DNA of 64,000 nucleotides from Patagioenas fasciata (Eukaryota; Chordata; Aves; Columbiformes; Columbidae). Of the stretch, positions 43,175 to 54,664 are shown one piece after another. Positions within the stretch are counted from its first letter, which is position 1, and every line of letters starts with the position of its first letter. The stretch spans positions 1,121,001 to 1,185,000 of the forward strand of contig NC_092523.1 in the NCBI RefSeq assembly GCF_037038585.1, read 5' to 3'. The notes beneath the pieces are model-generated. The model was not told where the DNA came from. It searched no databases and saw only the letters and a list, made by a program, of their open reading frames with translations. A program made the position numbers and the translations under genes.

Positions 43175-43566
43175 TGATACCGTCCTGCAGGCCTTGGAGT
43201 GTGGGATATAAAATAGCGACTAAATCACAGGGGAATGTGGTTTGGTTTGTATTTTTTAATCATATAAAGTAACATGAGACAACCTAAGGTTTGTGCAGCA
43301 TTAGCTCAGGTGTGGATACATCCACAGTCAAGCAGTGTTTAAGGTTATTACACAGCGTAATTAGAGAAAAGGTTTTTAAAAATTGTTTAATATGCTCTGC
43401 TGTGAAATCCTGAAAAGGCCTAAATGACCTTTGGCTTTGCCGCGATTGCCAGTGTTGTAACCGCTTTGGAGCGATTGCGTCGTTCAGTTCGGTGGTGGTT
43501 GTACATGGCAGAAATCCCTGTGGTCAATAACTCGGTGCCGGTAACATTCAGTTCCGGGGTTTGCAG
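43175..43566. other. ZNF638: Intron 13B after the duplication boundary
   Basis: About 390 bp of single-copy intron, the original downstream flank of the duplicated block. Only splice signals seen. Confidence 0.6.
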
Positions 43567-43698
43567 GAGCCCGATGATACGTGTGTGGTTCTCATTTCCA
43601 ACCTGCCTGAGAAGGGTTATTCTGTGGAGGAGATCTTCAACCTGGCGAAGCCGTTTGGGGGCCTGAGGGACGTGCTCATCCTGTCATCGCACAAGAAG
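43567..43698 (+). CDS. ZNF638: ZNF638 exon 14: RRM2, first half
   Basis: 132 nt (44 codons) between GTTTGCAG and GTACCT. It encodes [20 protein letters not shown] then [31 protein letters not shown] is RNP2; the [17 protein letters not shown] block is a strong ZNF638/matrin-3 family signature. It is present once. Confidence 0.95.
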
Positions 43699-43845
43699 GT
43701 ACCTCATTGGGATCTGTTCCTACCTAGACGAACAACAAATGTGTTTCCAACACAAGTGGGACGCTATGATGCAGCAAGTGTTGATGGAAGGTGCTTTTGA
43801 TAAATCGCTGCTTGTTGTAACACTTTGTTTTCTGTATTTTGGAAG

Positions 43846-43974
43846 GCGTATCTGGAAATAAGCAGGAAATCTGCTGATTCCATGGTGAAGTTTTACACCT
43901 GCTTTGCGATATCGCTGGATGGCAGCCAGCTCTGCATCAGCATGGTGCCGCACTTTCAGACCATACAGGATGAG
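43846..43974 (+). CDS. ZNF638: ZNF638 exon 15: RRM2, second half
   Basis: 129 nt (43 codons) between TTGGAAG and GTAAGT, encoding [20 protein letters not shown] then [31 protein letters not shown] is the RNP1-like strand. Confidence 0.94.
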
Positions 43975-44291
43975 GTAAGTAACGAAACAGATTGAAGTTC
44001 TAGGATATGTGGTAACATTCGCATCCAGAGCGGGGTTTGGTATTTAAGGCGGCTTTCATACCCTGCCTGGTTGATATGCTCTGATGGTGTGTCCTGGTGG
44101 AGACCAGTTCTGCTCAGTGTCTTTTTGGGTCCCGGCCTTTGGATACAGGAATAACAGCGACGTCCAAAGTGCTGACGGTGTAATTAAGAAAGCAGTAATT
44201 AGAGAGCTGTGGAGACGGCTGCTCAGCTGCTGCTCCAGAGCTGCCTTTTCCAGCTCAAGTCTCACAGTGTCTTTCCTTTTTCCTTTTTTAG

Positions 44292-44333
44292 GAAGCAATC
44301 TTCACTACTCTAATTAAGGATTCGGACCCGAAG
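44292..44333 (+). CDS. ZNF638: ZNF638 exon 16
   Basis: A 42-nt exon between CTTTTTTAG and GTGAGT, encoding EAIFTTLIKDSDPK. It corresponds to the conserved EEAIFITLVKENDPE segment linking RRM2 and RRM3 in mammals. Confidence 0.92.
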
Positions 44334-45749
44334 GTGAGTTGCGAGCAGTGTAACTTCTCCTCTCCGTGCTATCAAAATAGCGTCCTCTGTACTGAAACGT
44401 TAGCTAATTGAATTGTTATCCAAGCTTTCACTTGAATTAAGTGTTTTTATGTGTTTTCCTGGGCGAATGAGTAAATGTTCACTGGGTTTAGCTCCGTGAT
44501 GCGTGAGGTGGAAGGAAAGAGACATTTCTGGGAGCCCTTGGAGACCGTCCCCTTGTGGCATGGTTTGTTGTGCTCAGAAAGGCTGGAGGATCGGGGTGTG
44601 CGCCCGTCGGTAGCGCCACCCGCTAGGCAGATATTTGGTTTAACTGTCACAGTTATCTCCGTGCTGTGTTTGGTGCCGCGTCCCCCTTGTCCCTCCTCCT
44701 ACCTCCCTGGCAGGTGATGTGCGAACCATTTGTACATGGCGCAGGTGGGGAGAGGATGAGATCAGAGCTTCATGTCTTCTGCAGAATACATCTTGAGGAT
44801 ATTCCCGCTAGAGCATCGGTTGTGGGTGTGAACCTGAGTCTCTGGGCTCCAACACTTGGCACAGGAGCTCCCCAAGAGTCACTTTGAGAGCAGCAGCGGC
44901 AGCTCGGCGGGTTTGGTTCAAAAATACATTGCAGGAGCCCTGCCAACAAGAAACGGGGTTGTGAGAAACCCCTGGAGGCTTGAGATTTCCTGCAAAGGGC
45001 GGGGGTTCTGCTGTGTCCTGGTGCTCTGGCACAGCCAGACACGGGGGTTTCGTGCCGGCCCGTCCTGCTGCTGCTCCTCAGCCGAAACGGTGCTTCTGCG
45101 CTCCTGCTGGAGCGATGGCAAACGCACCAGAGCCCAGCAGACCCGAGAGAGGGGCGGGAGGGTCTCCGGCCCCTTGGGCGTCTTGTGGTCCTGAAGGGCA
45201 CGCGGCTGTCCTGTGTTCAAAGACCGGGGTGCTGAAGGTTCCCAAGTACCTCGGGCTGTTGTGTCCCAGGGCCCTCGGGACACAGAAATCCTCCAGGATT
45301 TTGTGGTTTGTTGTTACAAATGGATCAAGTAAAACAAACTCCAATTTAAAGCCAGGATTGGGGTTTTTTGGGTAGGTTTTTGTGCCTTGACTGATTTATA
45401 ATCTCATTAGATAATGTCTACCTTTCAAAATACCAGATTTTAGTTAGACTTCAGCTGTATTTTGCAGTGTTTGTTGAAGAGACTTTTACAAGTTAAAAAA
45501 TAATAATAATTAAAAGTAGAACGCTTATTTGACTTTTGTTATTCTGTACTGGGAAGTGTAGCTGGTTCTACTGACATAGGAGATGGAAAAGCCGATTTGA
45601 ACCCAGATACGTGGGCGCTGGGTGTGCGGGTGTTGTTTACGGATGGTTCTGGGTGCCACACCGACCTCATGGGGGCTCCTCCAGCCCCCGCAGCTGCTCC
45701 CGGCCTCTGTTCCGGAGCTCAGGGAGCTGTCGTGTCCCCTGGTTTGCAG
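44334..45749. other. ZNF638: Intron 16, no feature recognised
   Basis: About 1.4 kb, AT-rich at 45370-45560. Open frames on both strands near 44770-45375 lack any family resemblance. Confidence 0.5.
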
Positions 45750-45890
45750 GTGAACACCGACACCATCCACAAGCAGTTCGTGCACCTGGGGAACCTGCCG
45801 GACGACGGGTACAGGGAGCTCGAGGTCGTCTGCGTGGGACTGCGGTTTGGGAGGGTGGATCACTACGTTATACTGAAGAATAAAAATAAG
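45750..45890 (+). CDS. ZNF638: ZNF638 exon 17: RRM3, first half
   Basis: 141 nt (47 codons) between GTTTGCAG and GTAAAG. It encodes VNTDTIHKQFVHLGNLPDDG then YRELEVVCVGLRFGRVDHYVILKNKNK. FVHLGNL is the RNP2-like strand; LRFGRVDHY matches the family's third RRM. Confidence 0.94.
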
Positions 45891-46852
45891 GTAAAGGGGT
45901 TTTGTTGGCCTTTGGTGCAAAATGCTCTATTAGGAAGAAACAATAAATCAGAAAGTAGGTTTTTATCTCCAAGTACCAAGGATGTTCCGTTGACCAGAGA
46001 TGAAGTTTTTGGCTCTTTCTGCTCATCCCGAACAAGAAAATAGTCTGTCCTGTTTGCCGAGGGCAGCGAGAAGTGAGGAAACAACCAGGCAGCCCAACCT
46101 TGAGGCTTTTAGTGAGGCTGAACAACACGGGGCGGCTCGGTGAGCTCTGGAAGGGAGCTCAGAGCTGCCCGAGGGGCTGGAAGAGTCATCAGCTCCGGCA
46201 CCAGAGCGGAGGTTGGGGAAGAGTCATGGTACGAGAAGCCAAAGTGTCAGCATTGCCGTAACTGCTTTTGGTTGCGGGGCGTTTCAAAATGTAGTGACTC
46301 GATTTTCAATTAAAAAAAAATGTTATTTTAATTTGTAATGTTGCTTTTTTGCACTTAACGTTGGATTTTTATTTGATTTAATCGATTGGTTACGTACATA
46401 TATATATTAACAGTTCAAAGCGATTGTGTTCCCGTTATTACGAGCTATCCAAAGTGTCCACCTGCTAATAGACCATCAACCAGGTGAAGCTGCTTTTAGG
46501 AAGCGTTTGTCTTTTCTGAACCTGAACCTGCCCACGTGCAGTGAAGTAAAACACCCAGCGCCCACTTCTAGACCTTCGCGGACTGTGTTGGGTTGAACAT
46601 CAAATCCTTTAATTCCATTGAATGGGCACAGGTAAAATCAGCTTCACAACACAACTTCTTAATTAATTGGCATGGTCATTGCTGACTGTTGCAAATTCTG
46701 GTTGTGACTTGGTCTCCCTGGTTGTCTGGCAGGTGAGCGTTTGCTGGTTTCTCCCTGGAGCTGTGATAACCTGAGTTGTCTGTGCCCAGAGGATCCTACA
46801 AGAGTCTCTGGTGCTGGGGGATTCCTGAAAAGTTCTGCTTTAAACCCACACA

Positions 46853-46990
46853 TTGGGGCGTGTGGACACAGGGGAGGTTCAGTTTGTATATGGGTTTAAC
46901 GGGGGCGTGTGGACACAGGGAAGGTTCAGTTTGTATATGGGTTTAACGGGGGTGTGTGGACACAGGGAAGGTTCAGTTTGTATGTGGGAG
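46853..46990. repeat. 47-bp tandem repeat, three copies, plus 26-bp repeat nearby
   Basis: GGGGGCGTGTGGACACAGGG then AAGGTTCAGTTTGTATATGGGTTTAAC, three times. A 26-bp unit (GTGTTAATGTCTGTACCATA then ACGTTG) is doubled at 47041-47091. Confidence 0.92.
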
Positions 46991-47307
46991 CAACAGGGCA
47001 ACGGAGACAAATACTAGAGTTTATCAGTGACCTCAGGCGGGTGTTAATGTCTGTACCATAACGTTGGTGTTAATGTCTGTACCATAACGTGGAGGTGCAG
47101 CCCTCCAGGAAATCAGCATTAACCATTCACTCTTGTTCAAGTGTTTCTTACAGCGTGACCTCTTGCACCCAGCATGTTTGTGTTATGGCATTTTTAGCTG
47201 AGGTTCTTTCCACGGGGCTGTTCATGGCAGGGCCCTGTGGCAAAGAAAACCGACCCGGAGCTTGTTCCGCTGTTTCGAGTGAGGCAGATAATCAGCAGTG
47301 CCAGGTT

Positions 47308-47362
47308 TGCCGTTGGACTCCAGGATCCTAAGGGTCTTTTCCAACCAAATCAGTTCTGTGGT
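47308..47362 (+). mobile_element. CR1 3' tail
   Basis: CGTTGGACTCCAGGATCCTA then AGGGTCTTTTCCAACCAAAT matches the CR1 tail of the 36140-36180 subfamily. Confidence 0.7.
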
Positions 47363-47644
47363 TGTGCAGCAGAACCAAAGCTGAGCCAGAATTCGGGCAC
47401 TGTGGCTGGGGAGCTCCAGACCCGCTGCTTTGGGATGGATCGTGGGTCCTTATTTAGTTACAGAGAGAATTTCACATGGAGAGCTTCTCTCCTTCAGCCT
47501 CTCACAAGAAAGAGAGGCCACTGTTCCCTGTGGACTTCCTCAATAAATGCTGCTTATACCTGGTTTAAAATACAAATAGTGAAACTCTACAGGAATATCA
47601 CAAGCTCCACCAGCTGACTTTCCTGAACTTGCTCTGCAAGCAGA

Positions 47645-48518
47645 AAAGAGAATGATGACACCAAGCTGGGAGCAGTGGTGACACTGGAGGCTGTGCTGCC
47701 ATCCAGAGACCTGGACAGGCTGGAGAGTTCAGCCGGGAAACATTTGATGAAATAGAACAGGGGAAAGTGCAGAGTCTTGAATCTGGGCAGGAACAACCCC
47801 AGGTTTCAGTGTAAGTTGGGGAATGAGCTATTAGAGAGCAGTGTAGGGGAAAGGGACCTGGGGGTCCTGGGGACAGCAGGGTGAGCATGAGCCAGCACTG
47901 GGCCCTTGTGGCCAGGAAGGCCAATGGTACCTGGGGTGGTTTAGAAGGGGGTGGTCAGTAGGTCAGAGAGGTTCTCCTGCCCCTCTGCTCTGCCCTGGGG
48001 AGACCACACCTGGAATCTTGTGTCCAGTTGTGGCCCCTCAGTTCCAGAAGGACAGGGAACTGCTGCAGAGAGTCCAGCGCAGCCACCAAGATGCTGAAGG
48101 GAGTGGAGCATCTCCCGTGGGAGGAAAGGCTGAGGGAGCTGGGGCTCTGGAGCTGGAGAAGAGGAGACTGAGGGGGGACTCATTCCTGGGGATCAATATG
48201 GAAAGGGGCAGTGTCAGGAGGATGGAGCCAGGCTCTTCTGGGTGACAACCAGTGACAGGACAAGGGGCAATGGGTGCAAACTGGAACACAGGAGGTTCCA
48301 TTTAAATGTGAGAAGCAACTTGTTGGGGGTGAGGGTGTCAGAGCCTGGTCCAGGCTGCCCAGGGAGGTTGTGGAGTCTCCTTCTGTGCAGACATTCAAAC
48401 CCGCCTGGACACCTTCCTGTGGAACCTCAGCTGGGTGTTCCTGCTCCATGGGGGGATTGCACTGGATGAGCTTTCCCGGTCCCTTCCACCGCTGGCGCTC
48501 TGGGGCTCTGGGGTGCTG
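47645..48518 (+). mobile_element. CR1 retroposon, 5'-truncated, next to exon 18
   Basis: Begins GATGACACCAAGCTGGGAGC (reverse transcriptase ADDTKLG region, frame broken) and runs to CACTGGATGAGCTTTCC. Very similar to the 3' 830 bp at 62286-63113. Its end lies about 40 bp from the exon 18 acceptor. Confidence 0.92.
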
Positions 48519-48555
48519 TAACAGTTCACTGCAGCCCGTGCTCTGTTCCCCGCAG

Positions 48556-48681
48556 GCCATCCTGCAGCTGGACAGCCCCCGCTCGGCCCGCTCCATGCAC
48601 AGCTCCCTGCAGCACCAGCCCTACACCTTGGGCGAGCACACGCTGACCTGCGCCCTGTCGCCCCGCGGACACGCCGCCCAG
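48556..48681 (+). CDS. ZNF638: ZNF638 exon 18: RRM3, second half
   Basis: 126 nt (42 codons) between TCCCCGCAG and GTCAGA, encoding [20 protein letters not shown] then [22 protein letters not shown]. It corresponds to the mammalian [18 protein letters not shown] block. The acceptor lies only about 40 bp after the 3' end of a CR1 insertion. Confidence 0.94.
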
Positions 48682-48861
48682 GTCAGATTCCTTCTTTTCC
48701 ATAGCACGTTGATTTTTGTGACCTCCAACAACCGGCTGGTGGTGACGGCATCGGGGTTTCCTGTGCTGTTTGCTGGAATCCCGGCAGCGCTGGGAGCCGG
48801 ATCAGCCGGTCCGTGCTCCAGGGTTGAGCAGAGGTGCAGAAGCACCCTGTGGTGTTTGTCT

Positions 48862-48890
48862 TTCTTTTCTTTCTTTCTTTCTTTCTTTCT
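48862..48890. repeat. TTTC microsatellite
   Basis: About seven TTTC units in intron 18. Confidence 0.9.
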
Positions 48891-50386
48891 ATATTTTACA
48901 ACTGCGTATGGAATCTCTTTCCACCGCTGGAAGTATTTCTTAATGAAGGATAAGATAAAAAAGAAGAAAGGAGGGAAGCAACTCTTTCCTACTGGTCAGA
49001 AAAGATCAATGATTAAAATCAGTAGTATTTTCTGAGGTAGTGTGATTCACCTTTAGCAGCTCATCGGCTTTAGTCCCCTTGATTCCAGACCCAGTTACTG
49101 CAGCAGGAGACAAAGGAGCTTAGTGCCCGTTGCACTGGGTGCATAAAGAGCTTTAAGCAAGAAATACAAATACCAGCCACATCCTAATAGCATTGTGGCT
49201 TCCAGGGTGGAGAATGTGAATCCAGACGTGGTGTGAGGATTGAGACCAAAGTATGTATGGACTTTTGCGTTCTGTTCTTGGTTTTTTTGCCTTTTTTTGA
49301 AGCGCTGGTCCCTGTGAGCCCCGTTGCAGAGCTCCCAGTCCCTGCTCGTGGCTGCTCCTGCTCGGCCACACGGCTTTGGGATCCCGGCCCGCGCTTGAGC
49401 TTTTCCCCTTCGCTTTTGTTCAGCACCAGAGAAAGTTTAACTTGAGGTGTCCATGTCACAAGGAGCTTCAGTCCGTTACTACAACAGGGAGGGATCAAAC
49501 ATCATCCGCACGCGTAACTGTCCGTCCCGCGCTGGCAGAGCCGTCAGTGGTGTTTGCACTGAGCATCATGGTGAATTTCCGATGTATTTTTAACCAGTAG
49601 GTTCCGTACTGACCATTGGCCTGGATCGTGGTCTGGTTTGTACTGGCACTTTCTTCTGCTTTACTGAAAAGCATCCTTAATTATCAAGTCCGCAGGGCGG
49701 CTGTGTGGTGTGTGGGATTCCCGTTTTTAACGACATTCGGCGCCAATAGGACATCTCTGGTAGGGCTCTCTCACCGTAGTTGTTAAATAACGTCTGTGAT
49801 GGTTCAAGACACAGGACGATACCCAGGCTGAGATTTGGGACACAGGTAGCTCTGGGAGCAGGCTGAAAACGCCCCTTTCCGAGCAAGTCCGTAGCTCCTG
49901 CGCACGTGTAGAGCCGTTCAGCGAAGAGCAGTGCTGCACCGCTCTGCGCGGCGCTGCGGCCGTCAGCCCCCCTCCTGTCCTTACACTGGCTTTGTAGCTG
50001 CGGAAAACAACCGCATCCTCAGACTGATGAGCTTGCCCTCGAGTCCAGAAAACACAAAAAATAAGCTCCTTCAGCACTGGAAAATAAGCAAAATATCGTT
50101 CCTTGAAGTGCTCCCGCTGAGGAACGTCTGCCCAGGGTGCATTGTGCGATTCACCTCCGCTTTGTGTAGCGGTGCCCTATACCTCGTGTAACCGCAGATC
50201 AACGTGCCTTTGTCACTGTAGATGTTTGATCAGAGCAGAGTTCAGCGCTGACAAAGAGCTGTGTTCACACGCTCTTCTCAGAATAATATGTCCTTCTAGC
50301 TGCGCACTTGGTGATATAGAGAGAGGCCGAAACTGGTGCCAGCGGCGCAGTCACAGTGGTCATGTAGGTGCTCGTTTAATTACGTT
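48891..50386. other. ZNF638: Intron 18, first part, no feature recognised
   Basis: About 1.5 kb of unassigned intron, no exon signal supported. Confidence 0.5.
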
Positions 50387-51500
50387 ATCACAGATGGTTT
50401 GGGTTGGAGGGACCTTCCCAGCCCCCCCAGTGCCACCCCTGCCATGACAGGGACATCTTCACCAGCTCAGGTTGCTCAGAGCCCCGTCCAGCCTGGCCTG
50501 GGATGTCTCCAGGGATGGTTCAGCCACCACCTCTCTGGGTACCTGAGTCCCCTCACGGCCAACAATTTCTTCCTTATGTCCAACCTGAGTCTTCCTCCTT
50601 TAGTTTAAAACCATCACCCCTTGTCCTGTCACAACAGGCCCTGCTCAAAAGTCTGTCCCCATCTTTCTTATTGGCCCCTTTTAAGTCCAGAAAGGCCGCA
50701 CTAAGGTCTCCCTGGAGCTTCTCTCCTCCAGCTGAACACCCCAGCTCTCTCACCTGTCCCCAGCAGAGCTGTTCCAGCCTCGGCTCATTCCTGGGGCTCC
50801 TCTGGTCCCTTTCAGCAGGTCCGTGTGTCCTGTGCTGTCCCAGCACTGCAGAGGGACTCACCAGGGGGACAGTCCCCTCCATCCACCTGCTGTGGGTGAC
50901 ACAGCCCAGGACATAGTTTGTTTCTGAGCTGCAGACTCACATTGAGCTTCTCATCACCACTTGTCACTGGTCTCCGCTTGGACATGGAGCCATTGACTCT
51001 TTGAGTGCCGCCACCAGCCAACTGCTCCCCCTGCGAGTGTCCGTCCCTCCAATCCCCATCTCCGCTTTGGAGACGAGGGTCGTGCGGCACGGTGTCAGAC
51101 TCTTGCACGAGCCCGGGTTGCTGGTGTCAGTCGCTCTTCCCTTATCCCCCAGCGCATTGACCCCTCCTGGAAGGCTGGGTTTGTCAGGTATGATTTGCTG
51201 TCACCAATCTCCTCATTTTCCACGTGTCTCAGCGCAGTTTCCAGGAGGGTCTGCTCCATCATCCTGCCGCTGGCTGGCCTGTGTTTCCCCAGGTCTGCCT
51301 TTCATCCCTCGTTAAAAATGAGGGGTTATTTCCCTTTTTGTGGCCGGTGAGAGCTTCACCGCTGCCACGGCTTCTCCAGCGTGATGGGCAGCGGCTCAGC
51401 AGCTTCATCCCCCCGAACCTTGGGGCGCATCTCACCGCGTCCCCTGGGCTCGTGCACCTCCAGTTTCCTTGCATGGGCTCCAACCTGACTTTCCTGCAAC
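50387..51500 (-). mobile_element. Long CR1-like element (antisense)
   Basis: Starts with a reversed tail (GGTTTGGGTTGGAGGGACCT) and continues through antisense 3' ORF2 text (CATCACCCCTTGTCCTGTCA). It then shows more 5' CR1-like material (GGCTGGCCTGTGTTTCCCCA). The 5' limit is uncertain; the first 550 bp are clear. Confidence 0.7.
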
Positions 51501-52633
51501 AGGAGTTTTGTTTCTGTAATTTTGCTGCTAACGTCTGAACTCGGTACTGCTGAGATACCAAAAATGTGGGGGAGCTCCTGTGCCGGTGAAGGAGGATGTG
51601 CAGCCGGGGTGTGGGTTCGGAGCGCGGCTGCAGCTGCTGTCGCCCCGGTCGCGGTCGATGCGCTGGCACAGCTCTGCACCAACGCTAAATCCAGCTGTGC
51701 TTCGTGGATGAATTCCTTGCCTTTCTTGTTATCTGTGAGGTGGTCGTATTGGTAAATCTGAGTTTCTGCATCTGTTCTTGGCTGCGGTTGGGTCCGGCCC
51801 CTCTCGCCCATCGGTTCTGTGCCGGTGCCGCGGCAGCGCTGAGCTCGAGGCTCCGTTTGCCGTGGGCATCTTCTCTGGGAGCCTTTAACTCAGTCTGAAG
51901 GAAAAAGCCCTCATCTTTAATTCATTCTAATGTGTCCAAATGACTGCTGGCACTGACCTCTGGAATAGGTGTTCTTAGAAAGGGAAGGCGGAAGGCTTTG
52001 GAATTATGCGTGTAAGTAAAAGATGAACACAAATTCCATGTATCCATTTATCCAATGCTCTTTCTAATAGTGATAAACTTCAAGTAGGTTTAGAATACCT
52101 TCAGAAAAAGAGACTGAGATTCCAACTCTGAGTTTTTAAAGGTTTTTTCAGTTATTTGGACCTACACTACTGACTGCAGAGCTCGGGCGCTTCGGCATCT
52201 TCTTTTCAGGAGCCATGATTTCGTTGCATGTTCATTGTACATCACAGACGGGTGCAGTCGCCCCACGAGAAACGAGCGCTGCATGAGCAGGTTCTCAGGG
52301 CTAGCGTCTGGCCTTGGGTTTTCTGGAGACAATTGGTCAACAGGGGATATAATAATAACAACAATTGTGCTCAGAAATGGGATGAGCAGACCCCTCACTG
52401 GTGCATCACCCAGTGAACTTGGTGCAAAATCCCTTACGCTGCCGTGCACTGTGGTTCGCTGGCCTATGAAGTGCATTCCGTGGGACACAGTTTTACAGCA
52501 GCTCCCAGGCGTTTGCTCTCTCAGGTGATTCGTGCCCAGGTTTTGGGTTGTGGCGTCGCTTATTCACCGCGTTACACAAATCCACACTGCTGCTGCAAGC
52601 CCGTGATACTGAACCCTCATCTTTGCCTTTCAG
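51501..52633. other. ZNF638: Intron 18, last part, no feature recognised
   Basis: GC-rich stretch at 51530-51900, then AT-rich to 52170. A minus-strand open frame of 108 codons at 52162-52488 has no recognised domain. Confidence 0.5.
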
Positions 52634-52680
52634 GCTGAAGCTGTGAAGACAGAAGTGGAGCAGGAGCCCAGGGGAGGAAG
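52634..52680 (+). CDS. ZNF638: ZNF638 exon 19: short acidic exon
   Basis: 47 nt between CCTTTCAG and GTATGG, encoding AEAVKTEVEQEPRGG, leaving in phase 2. Phase agrees with exons 18 and 20. Divergent sequence; the assignment rests on position, phase and splice sites. Confidence 0.82.
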
Positions 52681-52864
52681 GTATGGCTTCTGTCTTTCCA
52701 CTGATGATGTTTCAGCTTTTCTTTGCGTTGTTTTTCCTCTTAGCAAGAAGAAGGCTTTTAGCTGGTTGTTCCTGTGGAGGATTCTTTAGTGTGTTTTGAA
52801 TCCTCTCTATGAAAGCTGCTGGGAGCCCCGCGCTGGGTCCGTCCCCTTGGAGCTGCTGCCAGCT

Positions 52865-52920
52865 CTGGGGTGCCCCGTGTCCCGTGTCCCGTGTCCCGTG
52901 CCCCGTGTCCCGTGCTGCTG
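52865..52920. repeat. 7-bp CCCGTGT repeat
   Basis: GTGTCCCGTGTCCCGTGTCC-type repeat with CCCC variants, about 50 bp, in intron 19. Confidence 0.9.
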
Positions 52921-53112
52921 CCGAGCTGTGACCGCTGCTGTTTCCCTGGAATCCGGGGCTCTCGCACAACACGGACAAATGGGGTAAAATCCCAGTGTCT
53001 GTGTAGTTTGCTGAGCTATCATTGTTGTACTCACTGTGACCAGGATTTTACCCCAGGTCCTGCAGTTTGTTTGGAGAGGCTTGGTAAGACAGTTTCTGTT
53101 GTATTTAACCGG

Positions 53113-53245
53113 GTGGTGGTTGCTTTATCTCGTTGTATTTAACGGGGCACTGATAGCTTTATCTCGTTGTATTTAACGGGGCAGTGGGGGCAGTGATAGC
53201 TTTATCTCGTTGTATTTAACGGGGCACTGATAGCCTTATCTCGTC
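53113..53245. repeat. 34-bp tandem repeat, about three copies
   Basis: GCTTTATCTCGTTGTATTTA then ACGGGGCACTGATA, repeated; one unit carries an extra GTGGGGGCA. Confidence 0.92.
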
Positions 53246-54119
53246 TTTCCTCTGTCAGAACGTCTGGCTCTATTGGTTTTGTTTCCAAATGCTAAAAATA
53301 AACCGAATCTTCCTTGTTTAACTTATTAACATTAATTTCCTGCTGCGATACGTGTCCCTGAATTGATTTTCAAAAGTGTTTAGATGCTCCATCAGAACCT
53401 GGAGATGTAAACCGGTGGTTTTGGTGTGTTCCATTTCAGGTTGGTTTACGGATTGTAGCAAATTTTCCGATTGTACAGTAACTATTTGTTGGGTTTAGAG
53501 CTCGATTCATGTTTTGGGAAAGCTGTTAGAGATGGGTAGATCGTTCCAAGAGCTCTTGTTACCAAATGTGACTTAAAGCAGCTGGTGTGACAGTGCGGTT
53601 GGAGCCTGGCCGTGTGTTTTGGGGACCAGTGGGGTCTGTGGGAGGCAGGGGGTGGGTGTTGGTGTGGAAGGAGGCATAAGTGGGGTACGTTGAGCACAGC
53701 ACCAAAGCTTGGGTTTAATTAAGCTTTCTGTGCCACCGTGCCAAACCTGGGCCTTGAGCTGCGTTCTGGGCTTTGTGCCCTGACTTGTCCAGGTCCTGTT
53801 GTGCTGCACAGATGGAAATCTCGGTGGTCTGTAGGACAAACGAGGTTTAATCTGTGTTAAAATATCTTCTGTGCTGTAAACCAACACTCTGGCAGAAAAA
53901 CCAGATCAGCCCTGACTGCTTAGACAGCCCCGAGCCGCACTGAGCCTGAAACGTCTGTGAGTGACGGGTTTGAACCGGGGACAGGTCTGAGCGGCCCCTT
54001 GGAGACGAGCGTGGTCCTTGGAGCAGAATTCGCATCCCTTCTTGTCTCTCCTCTCACATTTCACAGAGCCCCAGGCTGGTGGGGCTGCAGGAGCTCTGTG
54101 GGTCCCCATGCCAGCCCTG
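53246..54119. other. ZNF638: Intron 19 segment, no feature recognised
   Basis: About 870 bp of unassigned intron. Confidence 0.5.
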
Positions 54120-54123
54120 CTCA

Positions 54124-54237
54124 CACAGGGTCCCAGAGCAGATCATGCAGGGTCCCCAGAGCGGATCACGCAGGGTCCCCAGAGCAGATCACGCAGGGTC
54201 CCCAGAGCGGATCACGCAGGGTCACAGAGCAGATCAC
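54124..54237. repeat. 23-bp tandem repeat, five copies
   Basis: CAGAGCGGATCACGCAGGGT then CCC, alternating GCGG and GCAG, giving a hint of a 46-bp dimer. It ends at an antisense CR1. Confidence 0.93.
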
Positions 54238-54664
54238 ACAAGATCCCAGGTGGGTTTGAATGTCTCAGAGAAGGAGACTCCACACCATCTCTGGGCAGCC
54301 TGGGCCAGGCTCTGGCACCTCCCAGCAAAGAAGTTTCTGCTCATGTTGAGATGGAGCCTCCTGTGGTTCAGTCTGTGCCCGTTGCCCCTCACCCTGGCGC
54401 TGGGCACCACTGAACAGTCTGCTCCATCCTCTGACACCCACCCTGAGATATTGATCATTGATCACATCCCTCTCAGCTTCTCTTCTCCAGCTGAGCAGCC
54501 CCAGCTCTCTCAGTCTCCTCACACAAAGATGCTCCAGACCCCTCAGCATCTCTGTGTCCCTCCCTGAACTCTCTCCAGTGATTTCTTGTCCTTCTCAAAC
54601 TGGGGAGCCCAGCACTGGACCTCGTTCTGCAGATGTGGCCTCCCCAGGACAGAGCATATCCATC
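54238..54664 (-). mobile_element. CR1 fragment (antisense)
   Basis: GTGGGTTTGAATGTCTCAGA, GGGCAGCCTGGGCCAGGCTC and TTCTCTTCCAGCTGA-type text are complements of the CR1 3' ORF2 region; the extreme 3' tail is missing. Confidence 0.85.

Noticed and set aside
53960..53990. tRNA B-box-like GGGTTTGAACC
   Set aside because: No A box or cloverleaf could be made around it.
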